Shown here: piece by piece, positions 26,110-34,097 of the stretch
Numbering within the stretch: position 1 is the first letter of the stretch
Layout: every line of letters begins with the position of its first letter
The notes under the pieces: model-generated
What the model was told of the DNA's origin: nothing
What the model saw: the letters and a program-made list of their open reading frames with translations, nothing else
Databases searched by the model: none
Assembly (NCBI RefSeq): GCF_900110555.1
Contig: NZ_FOEE01000006.1
Coordinates: forward strand, 222,227-286,226
Source: Trujillonella endophytica
GTDB taxonomy: Bacteria; Actinomycetota; Actinomycetes; Mycobacteriales; Geodermatophilaceae
Reading direction: 5' to 3'
DNA length: 64,000 nucleotides
Made by a program: the position numbers and the translations under genes

Positions 26110-26937
26110 ATGCCCAGCTCCGCGTCGGGGGCACGCCCGCCGCAGACCCGGCGGACGGCGACGGTCGAGTTCGTCCGCGGCTCGGTGCGCGGCACCCGGC
26201 GGAGGGCGCTGGCGACGCTGCCCAGCCTGTTCACGCTGGCCAACATGATGTGCGGTTTCGTCGCCATCCTGGTGTCCATCCGCGGCGACCACACGCTCGC
26301 CGCGGTGCTGATCGGCCTGTCGGTGGTCTTCGACATCACCGACGGCGCGGTCGCGCGGCTGGTCGGCGCCGTGACGCCGTTCGGCCTCCAGTTCGACTCC
26401 CTGGCCGACCTCGTCTCGTTCGGGGTGGCCCCCGCCCTGCTGGCCTTCACCCTGTTCTCCGAGGGCCGCGACGGATGGGACCCGCTGGGCTGGGTGGTCT
26501 GCGGCCTGTGGGTGGCCTGCGCGGCCATCCGGCTGGCCCGCTTCAACACCACGATCGACCCGACGGCCGACAAGCGGTACTTCACCGGCATCCCCAGCCC
26601 GGGCGCCGCGGGCGTCGTCCTGGCGTCGGTGTTCGCCTTCGGCGACCAGATGCAGGGCCGCGACCGGCTCTGGGTCCTGCTCATCGTGGCGGTGCCGGCC
26701 CTGCTGATGGTCAGCACCATCCGGTTCCGGTCGTTCCGCTCGCTGGTCAGCCCGAAGAGCGGCCGCCCCTACGGGCTGGTCGCCGCGGCGATCGTGATGG
26801 CGATCGGCTTCGCGACGGTGCCGGTGATCACCGGGTGCGTGCTCGCCTACGGCTACCTGCTCGCGCCGGTCCTCGTGCCGGCGCTGTCCCCGTTCGCCCG
26901 GCTGGTGCCCGCCCGCGTGCGGGAGCTGCTCACGTGA
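26110..26937 (+). CDS. pssA: CDP-diacylglycerol-serine O-phosphatidyltransferase
   Basis: This 275-residue CDP-alcohol phosphatidyltransferase has several membrane segments. The catalytic signature D-x2-DG-x2-AR-x8-G-x3-D-x3-D is complete in [13 protein letters not shown]...[25 protein letters not shown] before it is typical of PssA. It joins serine to CDP-diacylglycerol to make phosphatidylserine, used by the neighbouring Psd. It has a GAGGAGCG ribosome site and overlaps the next gene by 4 nt. Confidence 0.95.
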   Translation: MPSSASGARPPQTRRTATVEFVRGSVRGTRRRALATLPSLFTLANMMCGFVAILVSIRGDHTLAAVLIGLSVVFDITDGAVARLVGAVTPFGLQFDSLADLVSFGVAPALLAFTLFSEGRDGWDPLGWVVCGLWVACAAIRLARFNTTIDPTADKRYFTGIPSPGAAGVVLASVFAFGDQMQGRDRLWVLLIVAVPALLMVSTIRFRSFRSLVSPKSGRPYGLVAAAIVMAIGFATVPVITGCVLAYGYLLAPVLVPALSPFARLVPARVRELLT

Positions 26938-27416
26938 TCAGGGGCATCCGCCCGAACGACGTCCCGGCCGTGGTCGGCCTGGTCCGCGAGCTGGCCGAGT
27001 ACGAGAAGCTCCCCGACGAGGCGCGGATGACCGAGGAACAGCTGGCCGCGGCGCTGTTCGGCGACTCCCCCGCGCTGTTCGGCCACGTGGCCGAGGTCGA
27101 CGGCGAGGTGGTGGGCACGGCGCTGTGGTTCCTCAACTTCTCCACCTGGCGCGGCACGCACGGCATCTACCTCGAGGACCTGTACGTGCAGCCAGGGCAC
27201 CGGGGCGCAGGCCTGGGCCGGGAGCTGCTGCGGACCCTCGCCGACCTGTGCGTCGAGCGCGGCTACGGCCGCCTGGAGTGGTCGGTGCTGGACTGGAACG
27301 CCCCCTCGATCGCGTTCTACGAGGCGGCCGGGGCGGTACCGATGGACGAGTGGACCGTCTTCCGGCTGACCGACGACGCGCTCGCCGGCTTCGCCGCCGA
27401 CCGGCGGGCCCGGTGA
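26934..27416 (+). CDS. GNAT family N-acetyltransferase, diamine-acetyltransferase-like
   Basis: This 160-residue single GNAT domain has [18 protein letters not shown] near the N-terminus, [33 protein letters not shown] with the acetyl-CoA pyrophosphate loop, and [17 protein letters not shown]. These features are typical of the spermidine/spermine (SSAT) branch. It probably acetylates a small amine, but the substrate is unproved. It overlaps pssA upstream and the HAD gene downstream by 4 nt each. Confidence 0.88.
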   Translation: MIRGIRPNDVPAVVGLVRELAEYEKLPDEARMTEEQLAAALFGDSPALFGHVAEVDGEVVGTALWFLNFSTWRGTHGIYLEDLYVQPGHRGAGLGRELLRTLADLCVERGYGRLEWSVLDWNAPSIAFYEAAGAVPMDEWTVFRLTDDALAGFAADRRAR

Positions 27417-28195
27417 CCATCGGGCGCCAGCCGGCGGAGTGCTGGCTCACCGACATGGACGGCGTGCTGGTGCACGAGGGTCAGGCGCTGCCCGGCGCCG
27501 CGGAGTTCCTGGCCCGGCTGGTCGAGCGGCAGCGGCGCTTCCTCGTGCTGACCAACAACTCGATCTTCACGCCGCGCGACCTCGCGGCGCGGCTGGCCCG
27601 CTCGGGGCTGCAGGTGCCCGAGGAGTCGATCTGGACGTCCGCGCTGGCCACGGCCGACTTCCTGGCCGGCCAGCTGCCCGGCGGCTCGGCCTACGTGATC
27701 GGCGAGGCGGGGCTGACGACGGCCCTGCACGAGGCGGGCTACACGCTCACCGACGTCGCTCCGGACTACGTCGTCCTCGGGGAGACCCGGACCTACTCGT
27801 TCGAGGCGATCACCCGCGCCGTCCGCCTGGTGGACGCCGGGGCCCGGTTCATCGCGACCAATCCCGACGCGACCGGCCCGTCGGCCGAGGGGCCGCTGCC
27901 GGCGACCGGCGCCGTCGCGGCGATGATCACCAAGGCGACCGGTTCGGAGCCGTACTTCGTCGGCAAGCCCAACCCGATGATGTTCCGCAGCGCCATGAAC
28001 CGGATCGAGGCGCACTCGGAGAGCACCGTGATGATCGGCGACCGGATGGACACCGACGTCGTCGCCGGCATCGAGGCCGGCCTCGACACGATCCTCGTGC
28101 TCACCGGCTCGACCCGGATCGGCGACGTGACCCGCTTCCCGTTCCGCCCCGGCCGGGTGCTCCCGTCGATCGCGGACGTCGTCGAGCTGGTCTAG
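27413..28195 (+). CDS. HAD-IIA family phosphatase (NagD-like)
   Basis: This 260-residue HAD hydrolase has motif I TDMDGVL with both Asp residues and motif II LTNNS. A class IIA cap follows (about 80-180), then Lys in VGKPNP and motif [15 protein letters not shown]. It should be an active magnesium-dependent phosphatase for a small phosphorylated metabolite such as a sugar or nucleotide phosphate. It is the last gene of the psd-pssA-GNAT-HAD set, joined by stop-start overlaps, and it overlaps the convergent membrane protein gene by 4 nt. Confidence 0.9.
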   Translation: MTIGRQPAECWLTDMDGVLVHEGQALPGAAEFLARLVERQRRFLVLTNNSIFTPRDLAARLARSGLQVPEESIWTSALATADFLAGQLPGGSAYVIGEAGLTTALHEAGYTLTDVAPDYVVLGETRTYSFEAITRAVRLVDAGARFIATNPDATGPSAEGPLPATGAVAAMITKATGSEPYFVGKPNPMMFRSAMNRIEAHSESTVMIGDRMDTDVVAGIEAGLDTILVLTGSTRIGDVTRFPFRPGRVLPSIADVVELV

Positions 28196-28710
28196 CGGTC
28201 CGGCCCCTCCGAGCGCTGGAAGTACGCGAGCCGCGCCTCGGGCGTGGCCAGCAGGTAGAGCTCCGCGGCCACGAGGACGAGCACCGGGATGCCGAACTCC
28301 GGGCGGCCGGCGGTGAACGCGGTGTAGGCCAGGGCGGCGAGGATCAGCTGCAGCGCCACGACGGGGCCGCGGGCCCAGGGCGAGACCCGCCACAGGCCGA
28401 TCGCCGCCGCTGCCGTGACGGCGCCGAACAGCGCGGCGAGGACGACCTCGGCGACGGCGTTGCTCGTGCTCCGCGGCGAGCCGGTCACGGTCAGGTACAG
28501 CAGGACGAGCGCGCCGCCGAGCAGCAGCGCGGCCTCCAGGGCGACGACGAGCGCGGCCCGGCGGACGGCGGCCGGCGCCTCTGCGCGGTCCCGGGCCGGC
28601 GCCGGCGCCGGTTGATCGGCCGCGCCACCGAGCAGCCGGTCCACCCGGTTCCCGCGCCGCTGGGGGCCGGACCGCTCCCGGCGCCCCGCCGCACCGCTCT
28701 CCTGCGTCAC
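28192..28710 (-). CDS. hypothetical membrane protein, about four segments
   Basis: This 172-residue protein has a charged, Arg-rich first 45 residues and then about four hydrophobic segments ending near residue 155. The family is not recognised. The GTG start lies 7 nt after TAGCCT (28723-28718 on the minus strand), the leaderless pattern seen elsewhere in the window. The gene diverges from the lipid-kinase gene with 83 nt between starts, and each has its own leaderless-type promoter. Confidence 0.7.
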   Translation of the reverse strand: MTQESGAAGRRERSGPQRRGNRVDRLLGGAADQPAPAPARDRAEAPAAVRRAALVVALEAALLLGGALVLLYLTVTGSPRSTSNAVAEVVLAALFGAVTAAAAIGLWRVSPWARGPVVALQLILAALAYTAFTAGRPEFGIPVLVLVAAELYLLATPEARLAYFQRSEGPDR

Positions 28711-28793
28711 ACGAGCGAGGCTACGCGTCAGCGGTCACAGGATCGGCGTCCTCCTGGGCGGGGACGGCGCCCCTCGTGGCTAGCCTGGGCCGC

Positions 28794-29816
28794 ATGCGTG
28801 CGCTCGTGGTGGCCAACCCCGCGGCGACCTCCACCAACACCAAGGTGCGCGACGTCCTCGTGGGCGCCCTCGGCAGCGAGCTGAAGGTCGACCTGGCCGA
28901 GACCACCCACCGCGGGCACGCCCGCGAGCTCGGGCGGGAGGCGTGCGCCGACGGCGTGGACGTCGTCGTGGCCCTGGGTGGCGACGGCACGGTCAACGAG
29001 GTCGTCAACGGCCTGCTGCACTCCGGGCCCGGGGCCCGCGTGCCGACCCTCGCCGTCGTCCCGGGCGGCTCGACCAACGTCTTCTCGCGCGCCCTGGGCC
29101 GCTCGCGCGACCCGGTCGAGGCCACCGCCGAGATCATCGACAGCATCCGCGCCGGGCGCACCCGGCGGGTCTCCCTCGGCACCGCGAGCGCGTCGGGCAC
29201 CAGCAGCGCGCCCGCGGAGCCGATCGATCCCGCGGCCGCACCCGCCGTGGCCGCCCGGGACGCCGCCGCGCACCCGGGGTGGACCGACCCGCGGTGGTTC
29301 GTCTTCACCGCCGGCCTGGGCTTCGACGCCGAGGTCATCGCCCGGGTGGAGACCCAGCGCGCCCGCGGCCGCCGCTCCACCGGCGCGCTCTACGTCAAGG
29401 AGGCGACGAGGGCGTTCCTGCTGGGCCGGGAGCGACGCCGGCCCGCCGTGACGGTCGAGGTGCCCGGCGAGCCGCCCCGGAGCGGGGTGTTCCTCTGCCT
29501 GGTCTCCAACGTGAGCCCGTGGACCTACCTGGGCGCCCGCCCGATCAATCCGAGCCCGGAGGCCTCGTTCGACTCGGCGCTGGACGTCTTCGCGCTCGGC
29601 CGCATGGGCTCGGTGGGCATGCTCCGGGAGCTGCGCCAGGTCATGAGCCCCCGCCCGGGCAGCTCCGGCCGCCGGGTGCACCGGTGGCACGACCTGCCCG
29701 AGCTGACCCTCACCGCTACCCGCCCCCAGGGCTGGCAGCTCGACGGCGACCACCTCGGCACCGCCACCGGCCTGCGGCTGCGCTCGGTGCCGGCCGCCCT
29801 CCGCGTCGTCGCCTAG
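28794..29816 (+). CDS. diacylglycerol/lipid kinase family protein
   Basis: This 340-residue protein has the DAGK catalytic fold. It begins RALVVANPAATSTNTKVRD, contains the nucleotide loop VALGGDGTVNEVVNG and VVPGGSTNVFSRALG, and ends with the WQLDGDHLG segment. The family phosphorylates diacylglycerol, sphingoid-like or other lipid alcohols. An insertion rich in Ala/Ser/Pro lies near residues 135-160. The ATG is 7 nt after TAGCCT (28781-28786), so it is probably leaderless. It lies next to whiB1, an arrangement common in actinobacteria. Confidence 0.88.
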   Translation: MRALVVANPAATSTNTKVRDVLVGALGSELKVDLAETTHRGHARELGREACADGVDVVVALGGDGTVNEVVNGLLHSGPGARVPTLAVVPGGSTNVFSRALGRSRDPVEATAEIIDSIRAGRTRRVSLGTASASGTSSAPAEPIDPAAAPAVAARDAAAHPGWTDPRWFVFTAGLGFDAEVIARVETQRARGRRSTGALYVKEATRAFLLGRERRRPAVTVEVPGEPPRSGVFLCLVSNVSPWTYLGARPINPSPEASFDSALDVFALGRMGSVGMLRELRQVMSPRPGSSGRRVHRWHDLPELTLTATRPQGWQLDGDHLGTATGLRLRSVPAALRVVA

Positions 29817-29948
29817 CCCCCAGCTGCGTTCCCGCGCGGCTGCGCCGGGAACCGCCCCCAACGGCCGGAATCGGGCCGTTCGAGCGCACGTCGCGCCCCC
29901 GTTGTCAACGGTTCGACCCGGCCGAGTGGCGGCTCTATCACGGGCGTG

Positions 29949-29962
29949 GTGAGCTTGCTCAC
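29949..29962. promoter_or_regulatory. CRP-type binding site upstream of whiB
   Basis: GTGAGCTTGCTCAC is a perfect palindrome of the form GTGA-N6-TCAC, the core of the CRP/Cmr consensus. Its centre is about 38 nt upstream of the TTGACA box and roughly 70 nt before the predicted start, a position suited to activation. M. tuberculosis whiB1 is known to be controlled by CRP. Confidence 0.6.
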
Positions 29963-29990
29963 GAGGGGTCGCACCAGGCCCCCGATGCGC

Positions 29991-30018
29991 TTGACAGGCG
30001 TCTGTGCCGTGAAAACAT
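29991..30018 (+). promoter_or_regulatory. predicted whiB promoter
   Basis: TTGACA (29991-29996) is followed after 16 nt by AAACAT (30013-30018), a good -35 and a fair -10. Transcription would begin near 30025, giving a 5' untranslated region of about 135 nt. Confidence 0.5.
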
Positions 30019-30158
30019 CGCGGCAGGAACGCAACCTGCCGGTAACAAAAGCAGGCGGTCGCTGAAGGACGGCACTGAGCATCGGTGCCGGCGCGCAGAC
30101 GCCCGGACACAGCGGCCCGACCCGGCACACCGTAGACGACTTCGAGGAGCACACCACC

Positions 30159-30407
30159 ATGGACTGGCGCCACCGCGCCCTCTGCCGCGACGAGGACCCG
30201 GAGCTGTTCTTCCCGATCGGCACGACGGGCCCCGCCACGGTGCAGGTCGAGCAGGCCAAGGCCGTGTGCCGACGCTGCCCTGTCGTCCAGTCCTGCCTGG
30301 ACTGGGCACTGCGATCGGGTCAGGACTCGGGTGTCTGGGGCGGGCTCTCCGAGGACGAGCGCCGCGCTCTCAAGCGCCGCCAGTCCCGGACCCGCGTCCG
30401 CGCCTGA
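30159..30407 (+). CDS. whiB1: WhiB family iron-sulfur transcriptional regulator, WhiB1 type
   Basis: This 82-residue protein has the four cluster ligands C9, C37, C40 and C46 in the C-x27-C-x2-C-x5-C pattern. The GVWGG turn is at 58-62 and a basic C-terminus (KRRQSRTRVRA) binds DNA. WhiB1 holds a nitric-oxide-sensitive 4Fe-4S cluster, interacts with the primary sigma factor and is essential in mycobacteria. GAGGAG lies 7-10 nt before the ATG. The neighbouring lipid kinase and the downstream pdtaS block match the whiB1 neighbourhood in other actinobacteria. A CRP-type box lies upstream. Confidence 0.94.
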   Translation: MDWRHRALCRDEDPELFFPIGTTGPATVQVEQAKAVCRRCPVVQSCLDWALRSGQDSGVWGGLSEDERRALKRRQSRTRVRA

Positions 30408-30452
30408 CACCGGCACCTCGGCACCGCAGCGAGACGGCACCACAGCACTTCC

Positions 30453-30490
30453 GCGAGAGGCCGGCCCGGGTTCCCGGGCCGGCCTCTCGC
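30453..30490. terminator. strong bidirectional terminator
   Basis: A 38-nt perfect inverted repeat has 18-bp arms (GCGAGAGGCCGGCCCGGG and its complement) around a central TT. It lies between the convergent whiB and response-regulator genes and should stop transcription from both sides. Confidence 0.85.
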
Positions 30491-30503
30491 GCGTCCGCAC
30501 CGC

Positions 30504-31157
30504 TCAGCGGGTCCCGCCGCCGAGCCCCGAGCGCTGGGCGACCTCCGCGGCGGTCGCGCGGTCGGCCACCTGCAGCTTCGCGAACACGTTGGACACGTGG
30601 TTGCGCACCGTCTTGCTGCTCACCCCGAGGGCGTCGGCGATCTGCGGGTTCGTCCGGTGCCGGGCCACCAGGTCCAGCACCTCGCGCTCGCGCGCGGTGA
30701 GCTCGGGGAACGGCTCGGCGGGCGTGGCCGGGGGCGTGGCGAAGAACGCCGCCAGTCGCAGCGCGATGCTCGGCCCGAAGATCGCCTCCCCCTCGGCCAC
30801 CGCGCGCACCGATCGCAGGATCTCCCCGCGCCCGGCGCCCTTGAGCAGGTAGCCCCGGGCCCCGGCCCGCAGCGCGGCGAACACGGAGTCGTCGTCGTCG
30901 GACATGCTCAGCACCAGCACCCGGGCGTGCGGGCTGGCGGCGACCAGCCGCTCGGTGGCGGCGACCCCGCCCATCCCGGGCATCCCGAGGTCGAGCAGGA
31001 CCACGTCCGGCGTCGTCCGGCCGACGACGGCCAGGGCCTCCTCGCCACTGGCCGCCTCGCCGCAGACCTCGAGGTCGGCAGCGGTGGCCAGCAGCGCCCG
31101 CAGCCCGGCGCGGAAGTGCGCGTGGTCGTCAACCAGCAGGACGCGGATGCGCTCCAC
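30504..31157 (-). CDS. LuxR-type (NarL/FixJ) response regulator
   Basis: This 217-residue protein has a receiver domain at residues 1-120 with the acidic pair in VDDHAHF, the phospho-accepting Asp in VVLLDLGMPGMGG, and Lys in YLLKGAG. The C-terminal helix-turn-helix is LTAREREVLDLVARHRTNPQIADALGVSSKTVRNH, here noted as its LTAREREVL and KTVRNHV anchors. The GTG start lies inside the end of the kinase gene (29-nt overlap), so the pair is translated together. It is the cognate regulator of the upstream kinase; the target genes are unknown. Confidence 0.92.
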   Translation of the reverse strand: MERIRVLLVDDHAHFRAGLRALLATAADLEVCGEAASGEEALAVVGRTTPDVVLLDLGMPGMGGVAATERLVAASPHARVLVLSMSDDDDSVFAALRAGARGYLLKGAGRGEILRSVRAVAEGEAIFGPSIALRLAAFFATPPATPAEPFPELTAREREVLDLVARHRTNPQIADALGVSSKTVRNHVSNVFAKLQVADRATAAEVAQRSGLGGGTR

Positions 31158-33237
31158 GGTCTCCCCCGTCCTCCCCGGGCTCCAGCGGCAGATCCGCGCG
31201 GACGACGGTGCCCCCGCCCGCGCGGCGGGTGACGCTACATCCCCCGCCGAGCTCCGCCGCCCGCTCCCGCATCGAGGCCAGCCCCACGCCGCTGCCGGGC
31301 CTGCCATCGCTGCCGCGGCCGTCGTCGCTGACCTCCACCCGCAGCCGGCCCGAGTCCTCGGTGAGCCGCACCCGCGCCGCCGTGGCGCCCGCGTGCCGGT
31401 CGACGTTCGCGACCGCCTCCACGGCGATCCGGTAGGCGGCGACCTCGACCGCGGCGGGCAGCGGGCCCAGCGGCTCCGGCACCTCGAGCACGACCGGGGT
31501 CCCCGACCGCGGGCGCCCGGCGAGCGCGGCGCGCAGCGCGCCGGCCAGGCCGAGGTGGTCCAGCGCCGGGGGCCGCAGCCCGTCGACGAGCCGGCGGACG
31601 TCGGCCAGCGCCGTCCGCGCGTCCTCGGCCACCTCGTCGAGCAGCTGCCGGACCACGGCCGGGTCCTCGACCTCGCGGGCGGTCTCGGCCCGCATCGCCA
31701 GGCCTGCCAGCACGGGACCCAGGCCGTCGTGGAAGTCGCGCCGCAGCCGGCGTCGCTCCTCCTCCCGGGCCAGCACCAGCCGCTCGCGGGAGCGCTGCAG
31801 GTCGGCGGCCAGCCGCCCGGCCCGCTCGCTCTCCCGGCCGGCACGGACCGCCCCCGCGATCCCCGGCGCGACGTCGCGCAGCACGCGCAGGTCGCGTCGG
31901 CCCAGCGTGGCCTCGCCGGGGCGGGGCGCGAGCAGCAGCCGGCCCACCTGCTCCCCTCCCGACAGCAGCGGGAGCGCCACCGGGTCCACCGGCAGGACGC
32001 CGGCGGTGACCCGTTCGGCGCCCGTCGCGTCGACGCCCACGCCGGGCAGCTGGAGCGCGTCGCGGACCGTCTCGGCGGCCGCCGGCAGCGACACCGCGCT
32101 CGGCGCGGACTCCAGCTCCCGGCCCAGCCGCGCCAGGACGGCGTAGGGGTCGCCGCGCTCGCCGTACAGCAGCCGGTCGACCCGGCGCTGCAGCCCGCTG
32201 CGCACCGGCGCCAGTGCCACCGCCGCCAGCACCGCCGCGCCCAGGGACGCCGGCAGCCGCACGGTGCCGCCCAGCAGCGCGCCGGCCGCCGTCACCCCGG
32301 CCAGGTACAGCCCCGCCACCGCAGCGGAGAGCCCGACCAGCACGACGGTCCGGCTGATCAGCCGGTCGATGTCGAGCAGCCGGTGGCGGACGACGGCCAC
32401 CCCGAGGCCCACCGGCAGCAGGCACGCGGCGAGCGCGCCCACGACCTCCCAGCCCAGGCCTCGCGGGAACAGCGCGGAGGGGTCGTCGTCGGCCAGCCCC
32501 CCGGCGAAGCGGACGGCCACGAGGAGCGCGGCCATCCCGACGGCGTAGGCGAGCCACTCGGCCTGCTGGCGCAGCCGCGAGCCGGCGGGGGCCCGCCGCA
32601 CCCGGCGGACCAGGTCCGCCCCCGCCGTCACCAGGAAGGCCGCGGCGACCACCGTGCACACCCCGCCGACGCTGTCGGCCACCGGCCCCAGCCCCGGCAC
32701 GCCCAGGGGGTTGGGCCGGCCCGGGACGCCGAGCTGCTCGTCGCGCCCCGGGCGCAGCGCCGAGACGACCGCGGCGGCGGCCATGACCACGGTGAACGCC
32801 CGCAGCGGCCGGCGCCAGCCGGGGGCGATCCGGCCGTCGGGGAAGAACACCGGGGTGACGGTCAGCAGCGCGTTGGCCGGCACCCAGAGCCAGGTCTGGG
32901 GCCAGCCCAGCACCGCGGCCGCGACCGAGCCCTCGGGCTGCCGCAGGGCCAGCTGCCCGCAGGCCTCGAGCAGGGCGAAGCAGGCCGCGCTGCCCAGGAG
33001 CAGGTGGCCCAGCGGGTTCGCCGGACGCGACCGTGCCACGAGGCCCCCCGTGACCGCGCACACCGCGACGGGGAGCAGCTGCAGCCCGTCCGGCCCCGGC
33101 CCGCCGGCGGACAGGGAGAGCGCCGTCCCGGCCACGGCCAGGAGGAGCACGAGCGCCGTGACCGGCAGCACGGCCGCCACGGGGCCCACCGCCAGGGGGG
33201 CGCGGCGGCCGGCCACGGTCGACGACACGGCGCGCAC
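31129..33237 (-). CDS. membrane sensor histidine kinase, NarL-partner type (HisKA_3)
   Basis: The protein has 702 residues. The first ~320 residues hold about nine hydrophobic segments. A GAF-like region (about 335-460) follows, then HisKA_3 with EEERRRLRRDFHDGLGPVLAG, where His is the phosphorylation site, and the HATPase domain (EAVANVDRHAGA, VSDDGRGSDG, GVGLASMRERA). All catalytic boxes are present. It signals to the overlapping LuxR-type regulator. It sits between whiB1 and pdtaS, which are adjacent in M. tuberculosis, so the pair looks like an insertion into a conserved block. Confidence 0.9.
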   Translation of the reverse strand: MRAVSSTVAGRRAPLAVGPVAAVLPVTALVLLLAVAGTALSLSAGGPGPDGLQLLPVAVCAVTGGLVARSRPANPLGHLLLGSAACFALLEACGQLALRQPEGSVAAAVLGWPQTWLWVPANALLTVTPVFFPDGRIAPGWRRPLRAFTVVMAAAAVVSALRPGRDEQLGVPGRPNPLGVPGLGPVADSVGGVCTVVAAAFLVTAGADLVRRVRRAPAGSRLRQQAEWLAYAVGMAALLVAVRFAGGLADDDPSALFPRGLGWEVVGALAACLLPVGLGVAVVRHRLLDIDRLISRTVVLVGLSAAVAGLYLAGVTAAGALLGGTVRLPASLGAAVLAAVALAPVRSGLQRRVDRLLYGERGDPYAVLARLGRELESAPSAVSLPAAAETVRDALQLPGVGVDATGAERVTAGVLPVDPVALPLLSGGEQVGRLLLAPRPGEATLGRRDLRVLRDVAPGIAGAVRAGRESERAGRLAADLQRSRERLVLAREEERRRLRRDFHDGLGPVLAGLAMRAETAREVEDPAVVRQLLDEVAEDARTALADVRRLVDGLRPPALDHLGLAGALRAALAGRPRSGTPVVLEVPEPLGPLPAAVEVAAYRIAVEAVANVDRHAGATAARVRLTEDSGRLRVEVSDDGRGSDGRPGSGVGLASMRERAAELGGGCSVTRRAGGGTVVRADLPLEPGEDGGDRGAHPRPAG

Positions 33238-33259
33238 GGTAGCGGTCGGCGCGCCCGGA

Positions 33260-33955
33260 TCAGGCCCGCCGGCGCCCGAGCGCGGCGGACAGTGCCGTGC
33301 CGGCCACCCACAGCCCCCCGGGGACGACCGCCACGTACTGCACGGGGAACGCCTGCGTCGCGGCCAGCAGCAGCGCCATGACCAGGCTGAACACGGCGGT
33401 CGGGCGCCCCACCGAGCCGTGCCGGAGGCCGCCGACGGCCACCGCCGCCGCCGAGACGCCCAGCGCCGCCCACAGCCACGGAAGGGTGTTGTAGAGCGCG
33501 AGGTGGGCGCCCACGGTGTCCGGGTCGAAGGGCTGGTCCCCGGCGAGGGCCCAGTACAGCTCGGTGGAGATGCCCCCGCCGACCAGCACCGCCGCGGCGG
33601 TGACGACCACGCCGGCCGCCGCCAGGCCGGGCACCAGGCTGCCGGCCGGCTCCTGCCGGGCGAGGGCGCGGCGCAGCCCGGCGGCGAAGACGAGGAAGCA
33701 GGCGGCCACCACGGCGCACACCACCTGCTGGGCCCACACCAGGCCGGCGCTGTCGGTCACCGCCGCCAGCAGGGCGTCGTTGTCGGAGACGACGCCGGTG
33801 GACGCGTCGTAGGTGTTGCCGGTGACCATGAGGCCGGCGAGGCCGACGACGGCGCCGGCGAGACCGGTCCAGGCCCATGCCCGGCCGGCCGGCGGGGCCG
33901 GGAGCAGCGCCGGCGGGGCCAGCGGCGGAGCGGGGGCGGGGTGCGGAGCGGTCAC
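33260..33955 (-). CDS. hypothetical membrane protein
   Basis: This 231-residue protein has a Pro-rich N-terminus and about six to seven hydrophobic segments spread over residues 25-225. An extracellular-type loop begins NTYDASTGVVSDNDAL. The family is not recognised with confidence. The GTG start is supported by GAGGAGG 6 nt upstream. The stop is 22 nt before the kinase start on the same strand, so it may be co-transcribed with the two-component system and could provide or sense its signal (inference). Confidence 0.65.
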   Translation of the reverse strand: MTAPHPAPAPPLAPPALLPAPPAGRAWAWTGLAGAVVGLAGLMVTGNTYDASTGVVSDNDALLAAVTDSAGLVWAQQVVCAVVAACFLVFAAGLRRALARQEPAGSLVPGLAAAGVVVTAAAVLVGGGISTELYWALAGDQPFDPDTVGAHLALYNTLPWLWAALGVSAAAVAVGGLRHGSVGRPTAVFSLVMALLLAATQAFPVQYVAVVPGGLWVAGTALSAALGRRRA

Positions 33956-34097
33956 GGGGGTCCTCCTCGGGCCGGGCTGGGGAGGCGACCCTCGCGCCGG
34001 AGGTGACCCGGCCGCATGGGGCGGTGCGTCCCGGCCGCCCGGGACATCCGGGGGACACGGCGGCGGCGCGCCCGGGGCGGGACCGGCGCCGGGCGGG

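Larger units (their letters stand above)
29817..30158 (+). other. intergenic region between lipid kinase and whiB
   Basis: This 342-nt stretch has no gene. It holds two small hairpins just after the kinase stop (29828-29852 with GTTCCC/GGGAAC ends, and 29860-29880 with AACGGCC/GGCCGTT), a likely terminator region. It then holds a CRP-type palindrome, a TTGACA promoter and an A-rich patch at 30044-30050, leading to a whiB 5' untranslated region of about 135 nt. Confidence 0.6.
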
